A stretch of 64,000 nucleotides of DNA from Deltaproteobacteria bacterium (GCA_002731275.1 PCBK01000070.1:1-64000), one strand, 5' to 3'; positions 1 to 10,186 are shown, numbered from the stretch's first letter. Notes: a model not told the origin generated them from the letters alone. Program-made: numbers and translations.

Positions 1-307
1 CCCTTGGAACAGATGAACGGCTGAAGTTGCGCTCGAACTCATCTGGTAGCACATCTTTGATTCCCTTTAAAACGGAACTCGGGACTGTTGCTCCTTTATC
101 TTCTGATGGGCGTACTATCGGTTCACATTCCGAAGCATTTGGGATTTGTACAAAATCCGAATCAAAGGCTCCATCATCGCAACTCATCCTCCAGGACTGG
201 TATAAGGTCAACCCATCACACCATTCTATGAAACTTTCTTCGCAGCGTCTATCGTTTTTTTCGTCCCAGAATGGATAGATGTCTCTGTATAAAATGATTT
301 TTCCCAT
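1..307 (-). CDS. Partial hypothetical protein, 3' end beyond window
   Basis: An open frame runs on the minus strand from an ATG at 307 to the window edge without a stop, so at least 102 residues are seen. It starts MGKIILYRDIYPFWDE and is rich in acidic and aromatic residues with several Cys. I see no signal peptide or membrane segment in the visible part. The start is supported by AGGTGA about 8 nt upstream, which overlaps the stop codon of the upstream gene (315-806), so the two are probably translationally coupled. I do not recognise the family, and the truncated C-terminus prevents a better call. Confidence 0.6.
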   Translation of the reverse strand, partial: MGKIILYRDIYPFWDEKNDRRCEESFIEWCDGLTLYQSWRMSCDDGAFDSDFVQIPNASECEPIVRPSEDKGATVPSSVLKGIKDVLPDEFERNFSRSSVPR

Positions 308-314
308 TTTTTTT

Positions 315-806
315 TCACCTGATTCGGCAAACTTCTTCTTCATGCGTACATTGACCATAGAGAAGCTTACGACGTATTTTCTTGCTTTGTTGTATTCTTT
401 TTTTGTATTCTTTTTTTGTGAGGGGGCGACATACTCGTTCTTTAAAAGATATTCTCCATCCTGTATTTGTGCTTTTTATGCTTGCTTTTTTGGAGGTTCT
501 TATTCTCATTTTTTTGAGGCGTATGTTCACATGTGGTTGAGACTTCTTTATTCTTTTTAGTTCTTGTAGTGCTTTTTTATATAGAAAGCTTGAAGTTGGT
601 AAGCGTCTTGTTACAAATTGTAGGAGCTGGACTGCTCCTTTTGGGCTGACTTCCTGGAGTATCGTTGCGTGATTTATAAACTTTCTTGCTTTTTTACATA
701 GGTACGGATCTTTTATGCAGATATCACTTGGCGGGATTTTTGCAAATGAGATGCTTGGAATGAGAAGGGCCACAAAAAGGCTTGTTGTCAGGATGTTGTG
801 TCTCAT
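315..806 (-). CDS. Small secreted basic protein of unknown function
   Basis: 163 residues. The frame is open further upstream, but the ATG at 806 is preferred because it directly precedes a signal peptide (MRHNILTTSLFVALLIPSIS then FA) and has GAGG about 9 nt in front. The mature protein is Lys/Arg-rich with about six Cys and no further membrane segment, so a periplasmic or secreted location is inferred. It lies 7 nt upstream of the partial gene at the window edge and is probably cotranscribed with it. No family recognised. Confidence 0.6.
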   Translation of the reverse strand: MRHNILTTSLFVALLIPSISFAKIPPSDICIKDPYLCKKARKFINHATILQEVSPKGAVQLLQFVTRRLPTSSFLYKKALQELKRIKKSQPHVNIRLKKMRIRTSKKASIKSTNTGWRISFKERVCRPLTKKEYKKRIQQSKKIRRKLLYGQCTHEEEVCRIR

Positions 807-850
807 GGTTGTTTTGCCTCGAATGTTATGTCGGTCTATGACCCTGAATG

Positions 851-1051
851 CTAGCAGTCTGTGCATTTTCTTCCTGAGAGGACGAAGCGTTTGTTTAGTG
901 CCTCTGCGCGTTTTTGGCATCCTCCACATGGTTTGATGCCAACAGCACCGGTCATCTTTTTGATGGCGTCTCCCAATCCCACTTCCTGTTGACCCATGAA
1001 AGGTACTTGGATTCTTCTTGGACGGGCTGATTCTGGTTTTCGAGTTCCCAT
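851..1051 (-). CDS. Small CGGC-motif protein, possibly phage-like
   Basis: 66 residues from an ATG at 1051 with GGAG 8 nt upstream; a longer in-frame extension to 1309 lacks support. The C-terminal half contains GLGDAIKKMTGAVGIKPCGG followed by CQKRAEALNKRF, ending in a Cys-x2-Cys. From memory this GLGD...GIK..C.C..R...LN pattern occurs in small proteins of phages and phage-like clusters, but I could not check this. The Cys pairs suggest metal binding or a disulfide. It lies 44 nt upstream of the secreted protein gene on the same strand and downstream of the 125-residue gene, so a minus-strand cluster is likely. Confidence 0.55.
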   Translation of the reverse strand: MGTRKPESARPRRIQVPFMGQQEVGLGDAIKKMTGAVGIKPCGGCQKRAEALNKRFVLSGRKCTDC

Positions 1052-1113
1052 GATGTTGACTCCCTTGTTTGCACTATGATGTTTGCGATGTTCTTGGATG
1101 TCAAGAGTTCTCT

Positions 1114-1164
1114 TTGAAAAAGAACACAAAAACGGATGTTTTCGCGTCCTGTGTTCTTTTTCAA
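1114..1164. terminator. Long perfect inverted repeat between two small genes
   Basis: Arms at 1114-1128 and 1150-1164 pair perfectly over 15 bp (TTGAAAAAGAACACA against TGTGTTCTTTTTCAA) around a 21-nt loop. The A-rich and T-rich arms resemble a bidirectional rho-independent terminator. It sits between the stop of the gene at 1213-1590 and the start of the gene at 851-1051, so it could end transcription of the former or attenuate readthrough into the latter. Confidence 0.5.
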
Positions 1165-1212
1165 GTAGACAACCCTCTAGTCCAAGAATGGATGGATTGT
1201 CTTGGGAATATC

Positions 1213-1590
1213 CTATCCTCGCCCCACCACAGAGACTTGGAAGGCACCTGTACTTGCGTTCTCTATCAACTCCAACTCCAAAACCGTCCATTTTGAGATC
1301 CGGAACCACATGTTTCTCGAAGAATCGTTGTCGTTTAAGACAAAGGCGTTCGATGAAACTGTTGCGTCTGCGATCTCTGCGCTGTGGCCTGTCGGGTAGA
1401 AAAGCCTTGCCTTCCAGACAAAGGTTCCGCTATCAAGGGCGCTGATGACCATGTCGTCGATTGTAAAATCATTGTCGAATACAAATTGAATCTTGTCACC
1501 TGCGTTGAAAGCACCACTACTTGTTGATGAAGCAAACGTGTACTCTGCTGAGCCACTAAGAACGTTCTTGATCATACGAAAATCAGCCAT
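1213..1590 (-). CDS. Hypothetical 125-residue protein
   Basis: The ATG at 1590 is chosen because GGAG lies 8 nt upstream; the frame is open to 1767, but that part reads through intergenic sequence. The protein (starting MADFRMIKNVLSG) is Ser/Thr/Asp-rich, has no signal peptide or membrane segment, and its alternation of hydrophobic and polar residues suggests beta structure. Its composition recalls small phage or secreted structural subunits, but no family is recognised. The downstream neighbour on the same strand is the CGGC-motif protein, with a strong inverted repeat between them. Confidence 0.5.
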   Translation of the reverse strand: MADFRMIKNVLSGSAEYTFASSTSSGAFNAGDKIQFVFDNDFTIDDMVISALDSGTFVWKARLFYPTGHSAEIADATVSSNAFVLNDNDSSRNMWFRISKWTVLELELIENASTGAFQVSVVGRG

Positions 1591-1930
1591 GATTATTCTC
1601 CGTGTGTTTTTTGAGATAACTCCCATCCCACCCTGCGGTAGTACATAGACATACAATATGCATGTGTTTGCACAAGTCGTCTTTTTTTGAGAGCTTTTGT
1701 GATCTTGAAATGTGATCTTTTTTGTTGCAAAAACTATATTGCTCGTACCACGTTTTGTCCTTGACAAAACGTGGTACGGTTTTTTACTCTTTCAGGAGAT
1801 GATAATTACAGAGGCTTTTTCCAAAAGTTTGAGTCTGTTTTTGAGTAGCCATAAAAAAGACTTGTCTTTTTCAAGAGGATCTTGTAAGAATATTTTCAAC
1901 ATTAATCGAATAGTACGGGAGTACATCAAG
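1591..1930. other. 340-bp divergent intergenic region
   Basis: AT-rich spacer between the minus-strand gene starting at 1590 and the plus-strand gene starting at 1931. It holds a strong plus-strand terminator hairpin at 1745-1785 (listed separately). I see no convincing ORF with a ribosome binding site and no clear sigma-70 promoter in either direction. Confidence 0.5.
1745..1785 (+). terminator. Strong rho-independent terminator without an upstream gene
   Basis: GTACCACGTTTTGTC (1745-1759) pairs perfectly with GACAAAACGTGGTAC (1763-1777) around a 3-nt loop, followed by GG and TTTTTT. This is a classic plus-strand terminator, yet no plus-strand gene lies in front of it within the window. It could end a small RNA starting in 1600-1740 or act as a leader terminator for the gene at 1931. 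Confidence 0.7.
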
Positions 1931-2653
1931 ATGTCAGATGAAAACAAAACAAAGGATGTCGTTGATCAGGATGTTGTGACACTCGAACTTGGAGAGGAAA
2001 GTGAAGGTGCAAAAGAGACGTCCAACAAGCGTGGGAAGCTCGAAGAGCAACGTAAAGGAATTAACGCGCTCTTAGAGCAATCGGACAAAGCTCACGCTGT
2101 TATCGAAGAATTCCGAGGAGTGCTTCGTAAATCCGATTATAGCGAAGACGAAGAGAAGGAGTTTTTTGTCGCCGATGCTGCAGCAAGAAAAGCCGACCGT
2201 GACTATGTAAATACCCTTCGTAAGGGGGAAAAGAGCCTGAATAAGAAAAACAGATCCATCAAGCATGCTATGGATCAAATTCGCAAGGCAAAACGTAGAG
2301 GGCGTCCTCTTGTTTCCAAGCGTCCAGAACTCAAAGAAGAGTTTTGTATCGGAAACAAACTCACAAACTCTTTGTCTTCAATCCGCTTTCAAGGACCACT
2401 TGTGCTTGCTGCTGTCAAAGAGCACTTTGATGATCTTCCTAAATACACAAAGGATGCGCTTAAAGCGTTCGAAGCCTCCCTCAATACGTTAGAAAGTGAT
2501 GTCCTCCATCGAAATCGAATGTTGATCCGTATACGCCAACAGCGTGCGCTAAGGGACGAAGCGCTTGAACGTTTGCGCGAAGAACTTTCGGATCTGCGTC
2601 TCGCAGCTCAGATCGCAGCTGAAACAGACGAAGGTATTCTTTCCTTCATTTAA
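1931..2653 (+). CDS. Charged coiled-coil-like hypothetical protein
   Basis: 240 residues from ATG 1931 (GGGAG 9 nt upstream); the longer open frame to 1712 passes through the terminator hairpin and is not credible. The protein is very hydrophilic, rich in Glu, Lys, Arg and Asp with long helix-forming stretches at about residues 30-115 and 175-235. There is no signal peptide or membrane segment, so a cytoplasmic helical protein is expected. It is preceded by the orphan terminator and followed by the 21-bp tandem repeat region. No family is recognised; the helical content could serve as a scaffold, but that is a guess. Confidence 0.6.
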   Translation: MSDENKTKDVVDQDVVTLELGEESEGAKETSNKRGKLEEQRKGINALLEQSDKAHAVIEEFRGVLRKSDYSEDEEKEFFVADAAARKADRDYVNTLRKGEKSLNKKNRSIKHAMDQIRKAKRRGRPLVSKRPELKEEFCIGNKLTNSLSSIRFQGPLVLAAVKEHFDDLPKYTKDALKAFEASLNTLESDVLHRNRMLIRIRQQRALRDEALERLREELSDLRLAAQIAAETDEGILSFI

Positions 2654-2799
2654 CAGCTTGAAGTCTGGTACTTTTGACAGCCTAAAGTGATTTGCCCCAC
2701 AATAGCTCCCTACACACCCCAACTACATACCACATTCCGTTCTTTTTATCTTGTTTTGCTACTTCTTTTTATAAATTAAGTCACTGTAGAACTTTTGCC

Positions 2800-2994
2800 G
2801 AAGCTCAGCAAAACATGGATGAAGCTCAGCAAAACATGGATGAAGCTCAGCAAAACATGGATGAAGCTCAGCAAAACATGGATGAAGCTCAGCAAATCAC
2901 GGATGAAGCTCAGCAAATCACGGATGAAGCTCAGCAAATCATGGATGAAGCTCAGCAAATCATGGATGAAGCTCAGCAAATCATGGATGAAGCT
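2800..2994. repeat. 21-bp tandem repeat, nine full copies plus a partial
   Basis: The unit is GAAGCTCAGCAAAACATGGA plus T, starting at 2800 and repeating every 21 bp to 2988, with a six-base partial copy to 2994. Copies 1-4 read AAACATG, copies 5-6 AATCACG and copies 7-9 AATCATG at the variable positions, so the array grew in blocks. Because 21 is a multiple of three, several frames on both strands stay open. All variants change the amino acid in the three frames I checked, which argues against a conserved protein. Confidence 0.9.
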
Positions 2995-3211
2995 TGCTCT
3001 GTTATTTGGGGAGCTCAAGGCTCCAGCTCCTCCTGTTTAAGCCTCGATACTTTCGTTTTGCCAAGGGGAGCGATATATGAAGAACCCTCTCAGACGGGCT
3101 TTGCCCGCCAGCTCCCCCTGTACAACTTTGTTGACAAGGGGAGCGATGCATATCAAACCCTATATTGCGATATAGACGAGCGTTTCGTGTAGATGGCTTG
3201 GCTGTTTTTGA

Positions 3212-3298
3212 GGGCGGGTCTTTAGACCTGCCCATTCCGAACGATGCGAGGCCGTAGGCATCGCGTACGCTATCTATAGGCCCAGGTTTTAACCTGGG
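3212..3298. repeat. Intergenic hairpin element, copy A
   Basis: Contains GGGCGGGTCT paired with AGACCTGCCC (3212-3233), the segment GCGTACGCTATCTATAG (3263-3279), and CCCAGGTT paired with AACCTGGG around TT (3281-3298). The middle segment occurs inverted in copy B (3467-3556) with one mismatch in 17. Variants of ATTCGTATCCCAA follow at 3308-3380. It looks like a REP/BIME-type intergenic repeat and not a gene. Confidence 0.65.
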
Positions 3299-3466
3299 TG
3301 TATAGCCATTCGTATCCCAACACCCATGCATACATGGATTCATATCCCAATAACCATGCGTATATGATGTTATTCGTATCCTTATGGGGGGATTTTTTCA
3401 ACAGATGTTTCTGGAGACAAGGGTATGGCTTGGATGATTGGAAGGAGGGATGTGTTTGATTGGTAT

Positions 3467-3556
3467 CACCGGGTTAAAACCCGGTGCTATAGATAGTGTA
3501 CGCTCGCCTTAACGGCTTCGCATTGATCTGAATGCGGTGGGACTCAAAGTCCCACC
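3467..3556. repeat. Intergenic hairpin element, copy B (inverted relative to A)
   Basis: CACCGGGTT pairs with AACCCGGTG around AA (3467-3486). Next comes CTATAGATAGTGTACGC (3487-3503), the near-perfect reverse complement of the core of copy A. GGTGGGACT then pairs with AGTCCCACC around CAA (3536-3556). The order hairpin, core, hairpin mirrors copy A. It ends 25 bp from the ligA stop codon and could serve as its terminator. Confidence 0.65.
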
Positions 3557-3580
3557 TCAACACACAAACACACAAACTCA

Positions 3581-5710
<2,130 letters not shown>

Positions 5711-5717
5711 TCACACA

Positions 5718-5745
5718 ATGACATAATTGGATGATAGAGTATAGG
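5718..5745 (+). promoter_or_regulatory. Candidate sigma-70 promoter for ruvAB
   Basis: ATGACA (5718-5723), a 16-bp spacer and TATAGG (5740-5745), about 100 bp in front of ruvA. The match is moderate and was found by eye only. Confidence 0.4.
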
Positions 5746-5849
5746 AGAAGAGGAGACAATACACGCTCACCGAAAGATGGTGAGTCGTGCTTTGCCTGCT
5801 GACACCACCGGGACGACGTGCCCACACAATATGAGGAGCAGAAGACAGC

Positions 5850-6461
5850 ATGTTCGCAAGATTACGTGGAAAAGTGGCCAATAAGAGTGTTGATCGGATG
5901 ATTTTGGATGTGGGAGGAGTGGGGTACGACATCATGATGTCCCTCAACACGTACAACCAGCTTCCAGAGAATGGAGAGGAGGCGACACTTCACATTCACA
6001 CGCGGATTCGCGAAGATGCCTTTGACCTTGTGGGGTTTGCGGATCTCGAAGAGCGGGAGATGTTTCGTCTCTTGCTCGGCGTCTCGGGGATTGGACCCCG
6101 TGTGGCGTTGAATATCCTCAGCGGGTTGAGTCCCGCCGAACTTGTGGACACACTCATGCGCGAAAATCTCGCGAGCCTCACCTCGATCTCGGGGATTGGC
6201 AAGCGAACAGCCGAGCGGCTGATCGTAGAGCTTCGAGATAAAGTCAAAGATCTCGAATACGGATTGAACGCACAAGAAGCAGCACAGGCCGATCGGCTCG
6301 GAGAGACACTCAAGCAGTTGCAATCTGCGCTCATCAACATGGGCTACAAAGCCGCAACTGTCGAAAAGGTCGCCACGATGCTCAAGCCAGAGGTCGAAGA
6401 CGGTGTCGAGCTTGGCGAGCTCGTCCGACTCGCGCTGCAAAAGATGATGAAAACTCGATGA
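5850..6461 (+). CDS. ruvA: Holliday junction branch migration protein RuvA
   Basis: 203 residues, the normal length. RuvA tetramers bind Holliday junctions and load the RuvB motor. It starts MFARLRGKV, close to the family's MIGRLRG start, with an N-terminal OB fold. Two helix-hairpin-helix motifs follow (GVSGIGPRVALNIL about 76-89 and SISGIGKRTAERLI about 111-124), then a flexible linker and the C-terminal RuvB-binding domain III. AGGAG lies about 10 nt before the ATG. It is followed by ruvB after 33 bp and is certainly cotranscribed. ruvC is not in this window. Confidence 0.97.
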   Translation: MFARLRGKVANKSVDRMILDVGGVGYDIMMSLNTYNQLPENGEEATLHIHTRIREDAFDLVGFADLEEREMFRLLLGVSGIGPRVALNILSGLSPAELVDTLMRENLASLTSISGIGKRTAERLIVELRDKVKDLEYGLNAQEAAQADRLGETLKQLQSALINMGYKAATVEKVATMLKPEVEDGVELGELVRLALQKMMKTR

Positions 6462-6494
6462 GTTCCATGATCCACTCCAACCATAGGTAGCGAC

Positions 6495-7532
6495 ATGACA
6501 ACACACAATATGGAAGAAAACAGTACCTTGAGCACCTCGGCCTCATCGGAGGATCGGGTCCTCGATCGTACCCTGCGTCCGATCTCCTTTGATGATTACA
6601 TCGGTCAGCAGAAGATGAAGGACAATCTCGCGGTCTTTACAGCCGCCGCCAAACAACGTGATGAAGCACTCGATCACCTGCTGTTGTGTGGGCCTCCAGG
6701 GCTTGGCAAGACGTCGATGGCGCGCCTGATCGCGAGCGAACTTGATGTCAACATTCACATCACCAGTGGTCCCGCGCTCGAAAGAAAAGGTGATCTCGCC
6801 GGTCTTCTCACCAATCTCCAAGAACGAGACATTCTGTTTATCGACGAGATCCACCGCCTCAACCCCGTCGTCGAAGAGAACCTTTATCCCGCCATGGAAG
6901 ACTTTGAGTTTGACTACATGGTCGGTGAAGGCGCTCACGCCCGGAACCTCAAGCTGCCATTGCAACCCTTCACGTTGATCGGCGCGACGACGAGAGCTGG
7001 TTTGTTGACCTCGCCGCTGCGTGATCGCTTTGGGATCATCAACCGTCTCGACTACTACAACAACGAAGATCTCACACAGATCGTCAAACGAAGCGCAGGT
7101 TTGCTTCAGATCGAAGTGACTCCAGAAGGGGCTTCAGAGATCGGTCGACGTGCCAGAGGAACCCCACGTATCGCCAACCGTCTTCTTCGACGTGTGCGTG
7201 ATTTTGCGCAGATCAAAAATGAAGGCGTGATCGACGCTGATATCGCCGATCACGCGCTCACACGACTCGGTGTTGACAGCCTTGGCCTTGACGATATGAG
7301 CCGGAAGCTCCTAATATGTATATTGGATAAGTTCTCCGGAGGCCCCGTTGGTGTCGACAACCTGGCGGCGGCTGTTGGTGAAGATTCCCACACGATCGAG
7401 GATGTGTATGAGCCGTATCTGATCCGAGAAGGGCTCTTACAGCGGACACCTCGTGGGAGAATGGTCACCAAACGCGGCCACACACACCTCGAACGGGATA
7501 TGAAAGAGATCGAGCAACAGAGGTTGTTTTAG
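6495..7532 (+). CDS. ruvB: Holliday junction branch migration ATPase RuvB
   Basis: 345 residues, the usual length. This AAA+ hexameric motor drives branch migration with RuvA. Walker A is GPPGLGKT (about 65-72) and Walker B is DEIH. The sensor-1/arginine-finger region [18 protein letters not shown] is intact, and a winged-helix domain closes the C-terminus (KRGHTHL). The N-terminus has a Ser/Thr-rich extension of about 20 residues before the conserved [12 protein letters not shown]. It is the second gene of the ruvAB operon and is followed by a spacer with a promoter for the next gene. Confidence 0.98.
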   Translation: MTTHNMEENSTLSTSASSEDRVLDRTLRPISFDDYIGQQKMKDNLAVFTAAAKQRDEALDHLLLCGPPGLGKTSMARLIASELDVNIHITSGPALERKGDLAGLLTNLQERDILFIDEIHRLNPVVEENLYPAMEDFEFDYMVGEGAHARNLKLPLQPFTLIGATTRAGLLTSPLRDRFGIINRLDYYNNEDLTQIVKRSAGLLQIEVTPEGASEIGRRARGTPRIANRLLRRVRDFAQIKNEGVIDADIADHALTRLGVDSLGLDDMSRKLLICILDKFSGGPVGVDNLAAAVGEDSHTIEDVYEPYLIREGLLQRTPRGRMVTKRGHTHLERDMKEIEQQRLF

Positions 7533-7619
7533 CTTCTCAAATGAAGGCAGAAGAAGGAAGCTCGAAGTTCTCGTAAGAGTTTGTTGTTGAAGAAAAAAAC
7601 TTCGATTGAATGACACGTT

Positions 7620-7647
7620 TTGACATGCATTGTTTGTACTCTATTTG
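7620..7647 (+). promoter_or_regulatory. Candidate promoter for the 3D-domain gene
   Basis: A perfect TTGACA (7620-7625), a 16-bp spacer and TATTTG (7642-7647), about 90 bp upstream of the coding start. The -35 is strong and the -10 is weak. Confidence 0.4.
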
Positions 7648-7736
7648 TGTAAATGACGAAGTAAATTGAAAGGTTCTCTGAGGTTTGACGTCTCTCTTGT
7701 TAGGAGCCGTTGGAACCCATTCAAGTGGATGAAACA

Positions 7737-8378
7737 ATGCTGAGTTATCTATTCCCTCTTGCCTACGCTGTGTTGACATGTGCGACACCCTCTTCGACGA
7801 TCCAATCGAAGAAGGTGAAGGCGTACAAACTCACCTATTATTGGCTCTCTCATCAAAAAACCTTCCCAGGCCGACGTTCTACAAAGTTACTCTACAAAAA
7901 GAACAAGCGCACACGTCGCATGTGGGTGACCCCCAAATTTGCCCGCGCGATCAGGATGCAAGGTTCCGCACGTTTGCGTGATGGTCGGATTGTGCAGTTC
8001 AAGAAAAAGTGTAGAGGGCTCACGAGCAAACGGTGTCTACGTGTGCGTTTTATCAATCACAAGCGCTATCCAATGGGCGTTGGGGCAGCGGGTGTACCAC
8101 TCAAACCGATGATCTCCCTGGCCGTCGATCGTCGCCGCTTGCCACTTGGTTCGGTGTTGTACATCCCGGCACTTCGCAAGTGGCTTCGTACACAGGGCAT
8201 CAAACACGACGGTTGTTTTCGGGCGGATGATGTCGGGGGTGGGATCAAAGGCGCACATCTCGATCTGTTTGTGGGTGACTCTTTGCGATTTCGACGTCTG
8301 CCGAGACACACATTGCCCCGAAAAGTACGCATTCACACCCAACATCCTCAGTGCACGGTCATGACCGCCAAACTCTAA
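7737..8378 (+). CDS. Exported 3D-domain protein (MltA-like C-terminal domain)
   Basis: 213 residues from ATG 7737, which begins a hydrophobic export segment (MLSYLFPLAYAVLTCATPSS). A TTG at 7710 is an alternative start but lies only 3 nt from AGGAG. The C-terminal half has the three-Asp 3D fold: AVDRRRLPLGSVLYIP with Asp131, RADDVGGGIKG with Asp164/165, and HLDLFVG with Asp176. In the family this double-psi barrel forms the catalytic half of MltA and of Sps/Rpf-type muralytic enzymes, so a role in peptidoglycan cleavage or binding is inferred. A basic Lys/Arg-rich region (about 45-110) precedes it. It is monocistronic, between ruvB and the TerB-like gene. Confidence 0.85.
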   Translation: MLSYLFPLAYAVLTCATPSSTIQSKKVKAYKLTYYWLSHQKTFPGRRSTKLLYKKNKRTRRMWVTPKFARAIRMQGSARLRDGRIVQFKKKCRGLTSKRCLRVRFINHKRYPMGVGAAGVPLKPMISLAVDRRRLPLGSVLYIPALRKWLRTQGIKHDGCFRADDVGGGIKGAHLDLFVGDSLRFRRLPRHTLPRKVRIHTQHPQCTVMTAKL

Positions 8379-8511
8379 ACATATCCCCTCACTTCCCTTT
8401 GTCTGTCCCCTCCAAAAATACACTCGCCTCTTGATTTTGTTCGTCAAATGGTTTCCCCTTCATGATCGTAATCGAAAAAGATGACCACCCAATCAGAAGA
8501 TGGAGCCGACG

Positions 8512-10167
8512 ATGTCTTTGAAGGATATCTTGCAGACGATCGAAGAAGACCCCAAACTCAAGTCCGCGATGGATACCTTGCAGCTGAATGAGAAGTCATT
8601 TCGCTTGTTGCCGCTCTTTCCCCTCGTCTTTATCGCCTGGTCCGATGGTAAACTCCAACAAGAAGAGATCACCAAGATCCTCGAAGTCGCCGATGAAAAT
8701 GGGCTGAGTGAAGGGGACGGGACTGGACTCCTCTCCGTTTGGCTCAATCCCGAACAACGTCCCTCTGATGAGTTTTTTACGAGCGGTTTGCGCCTCGTCG
8801 CGGGAGTCCTCCAGTACACCGACTTGGGATACAAAGGCAATCTCCTGATGTTGTGTGAAGATGTCGCGGAGGTCGCTGGTTGGGCTGGTCGCAAGACTCT
8901 CTCTGAGAAGAAGGCGATTGGTCAGGTCGCCGAGCTGCTCGGGATCGATGGAGAGAAGGGGCTGGAGGTCTTGCTGACCAAGATGGAGCGTGAGCTTGAA
9001 CCTGAGGAGCTGATCTGGTTGTCTTCCCGTGTGAGCTTTCGCTGGGTCGTGATCAACGGGATCGTCTCCGTTTGTTCGGCGTCGACGATCCTGTTTGGGT
9101 TATGGTGGTTGTATCCTACCTTTGTCGTGACCTCCGCGCACATGACGATCTTTACGTTGCTCGGTCTGTTTCTCCCACAGATTGGATTTTTTGTGGGGAG
9201 TTTGATCACTGCGCGCCTGTCGCCGGGTGACACTTCACAAGAAGGTGTGATGGGGACGGCCTTTGCGATCGCGCTTGCGATGATGATCGGATTTGGATTT
9301 TTGAGCAGCGCGAGTAAAAAGTTCGCAGGCTATCAGGTCTTGCAACCGGAGTTTACGACATTTCCACAATGTACAGGGCTCAAAGCGTCAGGACAATCTT
9401 GTGTGCTTGTCACAAAACATCGCGATTCATTTGTCTGTCGCATCTTAAAGAGCGGCGCAGGTGAGCCTTCCAAAGAGCTCGGGACGATCTACAAGGATTG
9501 GTATCCATACGGCGCTTGTGAAGAGAAACCTGCTGATCCAGGGCTGTTCTTGGCTGGGACAAAGCAACCACGTAAGTACGCTGTCTCTGTGCGCCCTGAG
9601 CGACTGCACTCGAAGGGCTACTATCCTCTGTGTGAAGAGACGACGGACCGCTCGGCTGCGTGTATTCGGGTGTTCAAGAAGCCTGGGACGCAAAATCTGG
9701 TGTGTCGTGTTATGAAGGACGCAAAACGACCTGTGAAGGGACAAAAGCTGGGGCAGAAATTTAGCGAATGGTTCCCTGCACCTCATTACTGTCATGCGGT
9801 GTATACAAGAGTATACGCGCTTTGGCAAAAGAAAGGTGTGCAGAAGAGTTTTGTCGGATTCTTGCCAAACTGTTCGGATTTATCGCCTTCACAGCAGGAG
9901 TGTATTCATCAGACGTCCATCGTGAGGAAGGACACGACAAAGTCGGAGAAGGTGTGTCTTGTTGCGAACCATACGCGACTTGAGCCTCATCAGATTACAC
10001 CGGAACGGACGCCTTACAAAAACTGGTATCCGCGAAGTGAGTGTCGTGAGCTGTCCTCGACGACACCTATATTGGTGATGTTTTCGGTGTTGGGATTTGC
10101 GGTCTTTGCGTTCTTTGCGTCCTGGTTAGGGGGGATCGCGGGAGAGCGTTGGCAGGGAACGATTTAA
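8512..10167 (+). CDS. TerB-like membrane protein with three periplasmic Cys/WYP repeats
   Basis: 551 residues. The start at 8512 has GGAG 6 nt upstream; an in-frame ATG at 8500 overlaps that site. Residues about 25-160 are acidic, helical and TerB-like (FPLVFIAWSDGKLQQEEITK). Membrane helices lie at about 176-201, 206-235, 247-266 and near the C-terminus (about 523-545). Between them a domain of roughly 250 residues has three divergent repeats with the pattern C-x7/8-C ... C ... W(Y/F)P-x3/4-C, ending YKDWYPYGAC, SEWFPAPHYC and YKNWYPRSEC. By topology this part should face the periplasm. The function is unknown; TerB domains occur in envelope stress and phage-defence settings, but nothing here fixes a role. 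A weak terminator follows. Confidence 0.75.
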   Translation: MSLKDILQTIEEDPKLKSAMDTLQLNEKSFRLLPLFPLVFIAWSDGKLQQEEITKILEVADENGLSEGDGTGLLSVWLNPEQRPSDEFFTSGLRLVAGVLQYTDLGYKGNLLMLCEDVAEVAGWAGRKTLSEKKAIGQVAELLGIDGEKGLEVLLTKMERELEPEELIWLSSRVSFRWVVINGIVSVCSASTILFGLWWLYPTFVVTSAHMTIFTLLGLFLPQIGFFVGSLITARLSPGDTSQEGVMGTAFAIALAMMIGFGFLSSASKKFAGYQVLQPEFTTFPQCTGLKASGQSCVLVTKHRDSFVCRILKSGAGEPSKELGTIYKDWYPYGACEEKPADPGLFLAGTKQPRKYAVSVRPERLHSKGYYPLCEETTDRSAACIRVFKKPGTQNLVCRVMKDAKRPVKGQKLGQKFSEWFPAPHYCHAVYTRVYALWQKKGVQKSFVGFLPNCSDLSPSQQECIHQTSIVRKDTTKSEKVCLVANHTRLEPHQITPERTPYKNWYPRSECRELSSTTPILVMFSVLGFAVFAFFASWLGGIAGERWQGTI

Positions 10168-10186
10168 GAAGGGGTGTCGGGATTTG

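Larger units (their letters stand above)
2654..3580. other. 927-bp region without a credible gene
   Basis: Apart from the tandem array and the two hairpin elements, this stretch has a partial direct duplication: CAAGGGGAGCGATATAT near 3062 and CAAGGGGAGCGATGCAT near 3136, each followed by an AAccCT segment. No open frame here has both a good ribosome binding site and a recognisable product. Confidence 0.6.

Noticed and set aside
1712-1930. N-terminal extension of the gene at 1931
   Set aside because: It would run through the terminator hairpin and has no start site.
2800-2994. CRISPR array
   Set aside because: The 21-bp units are contiguous with no unique spacers.
2776-3018. Minus-strand frame LLSFIHD through the same array
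   Set aside because: Same cause: a 21-bp period keeps several frames open.
2692-3192. Plus-strand 166-residue frame with EAQQNMD repeats
   Set aside because: Starts at a TTG without a ribosome binding site; the frame is open because of the 21-bp repeats, and repeat variants are all amino-acid-changing.
5862-6506. 214-residue minus-strand frame over ruvA
   Set aside because: Antisense shadow of ruvA.
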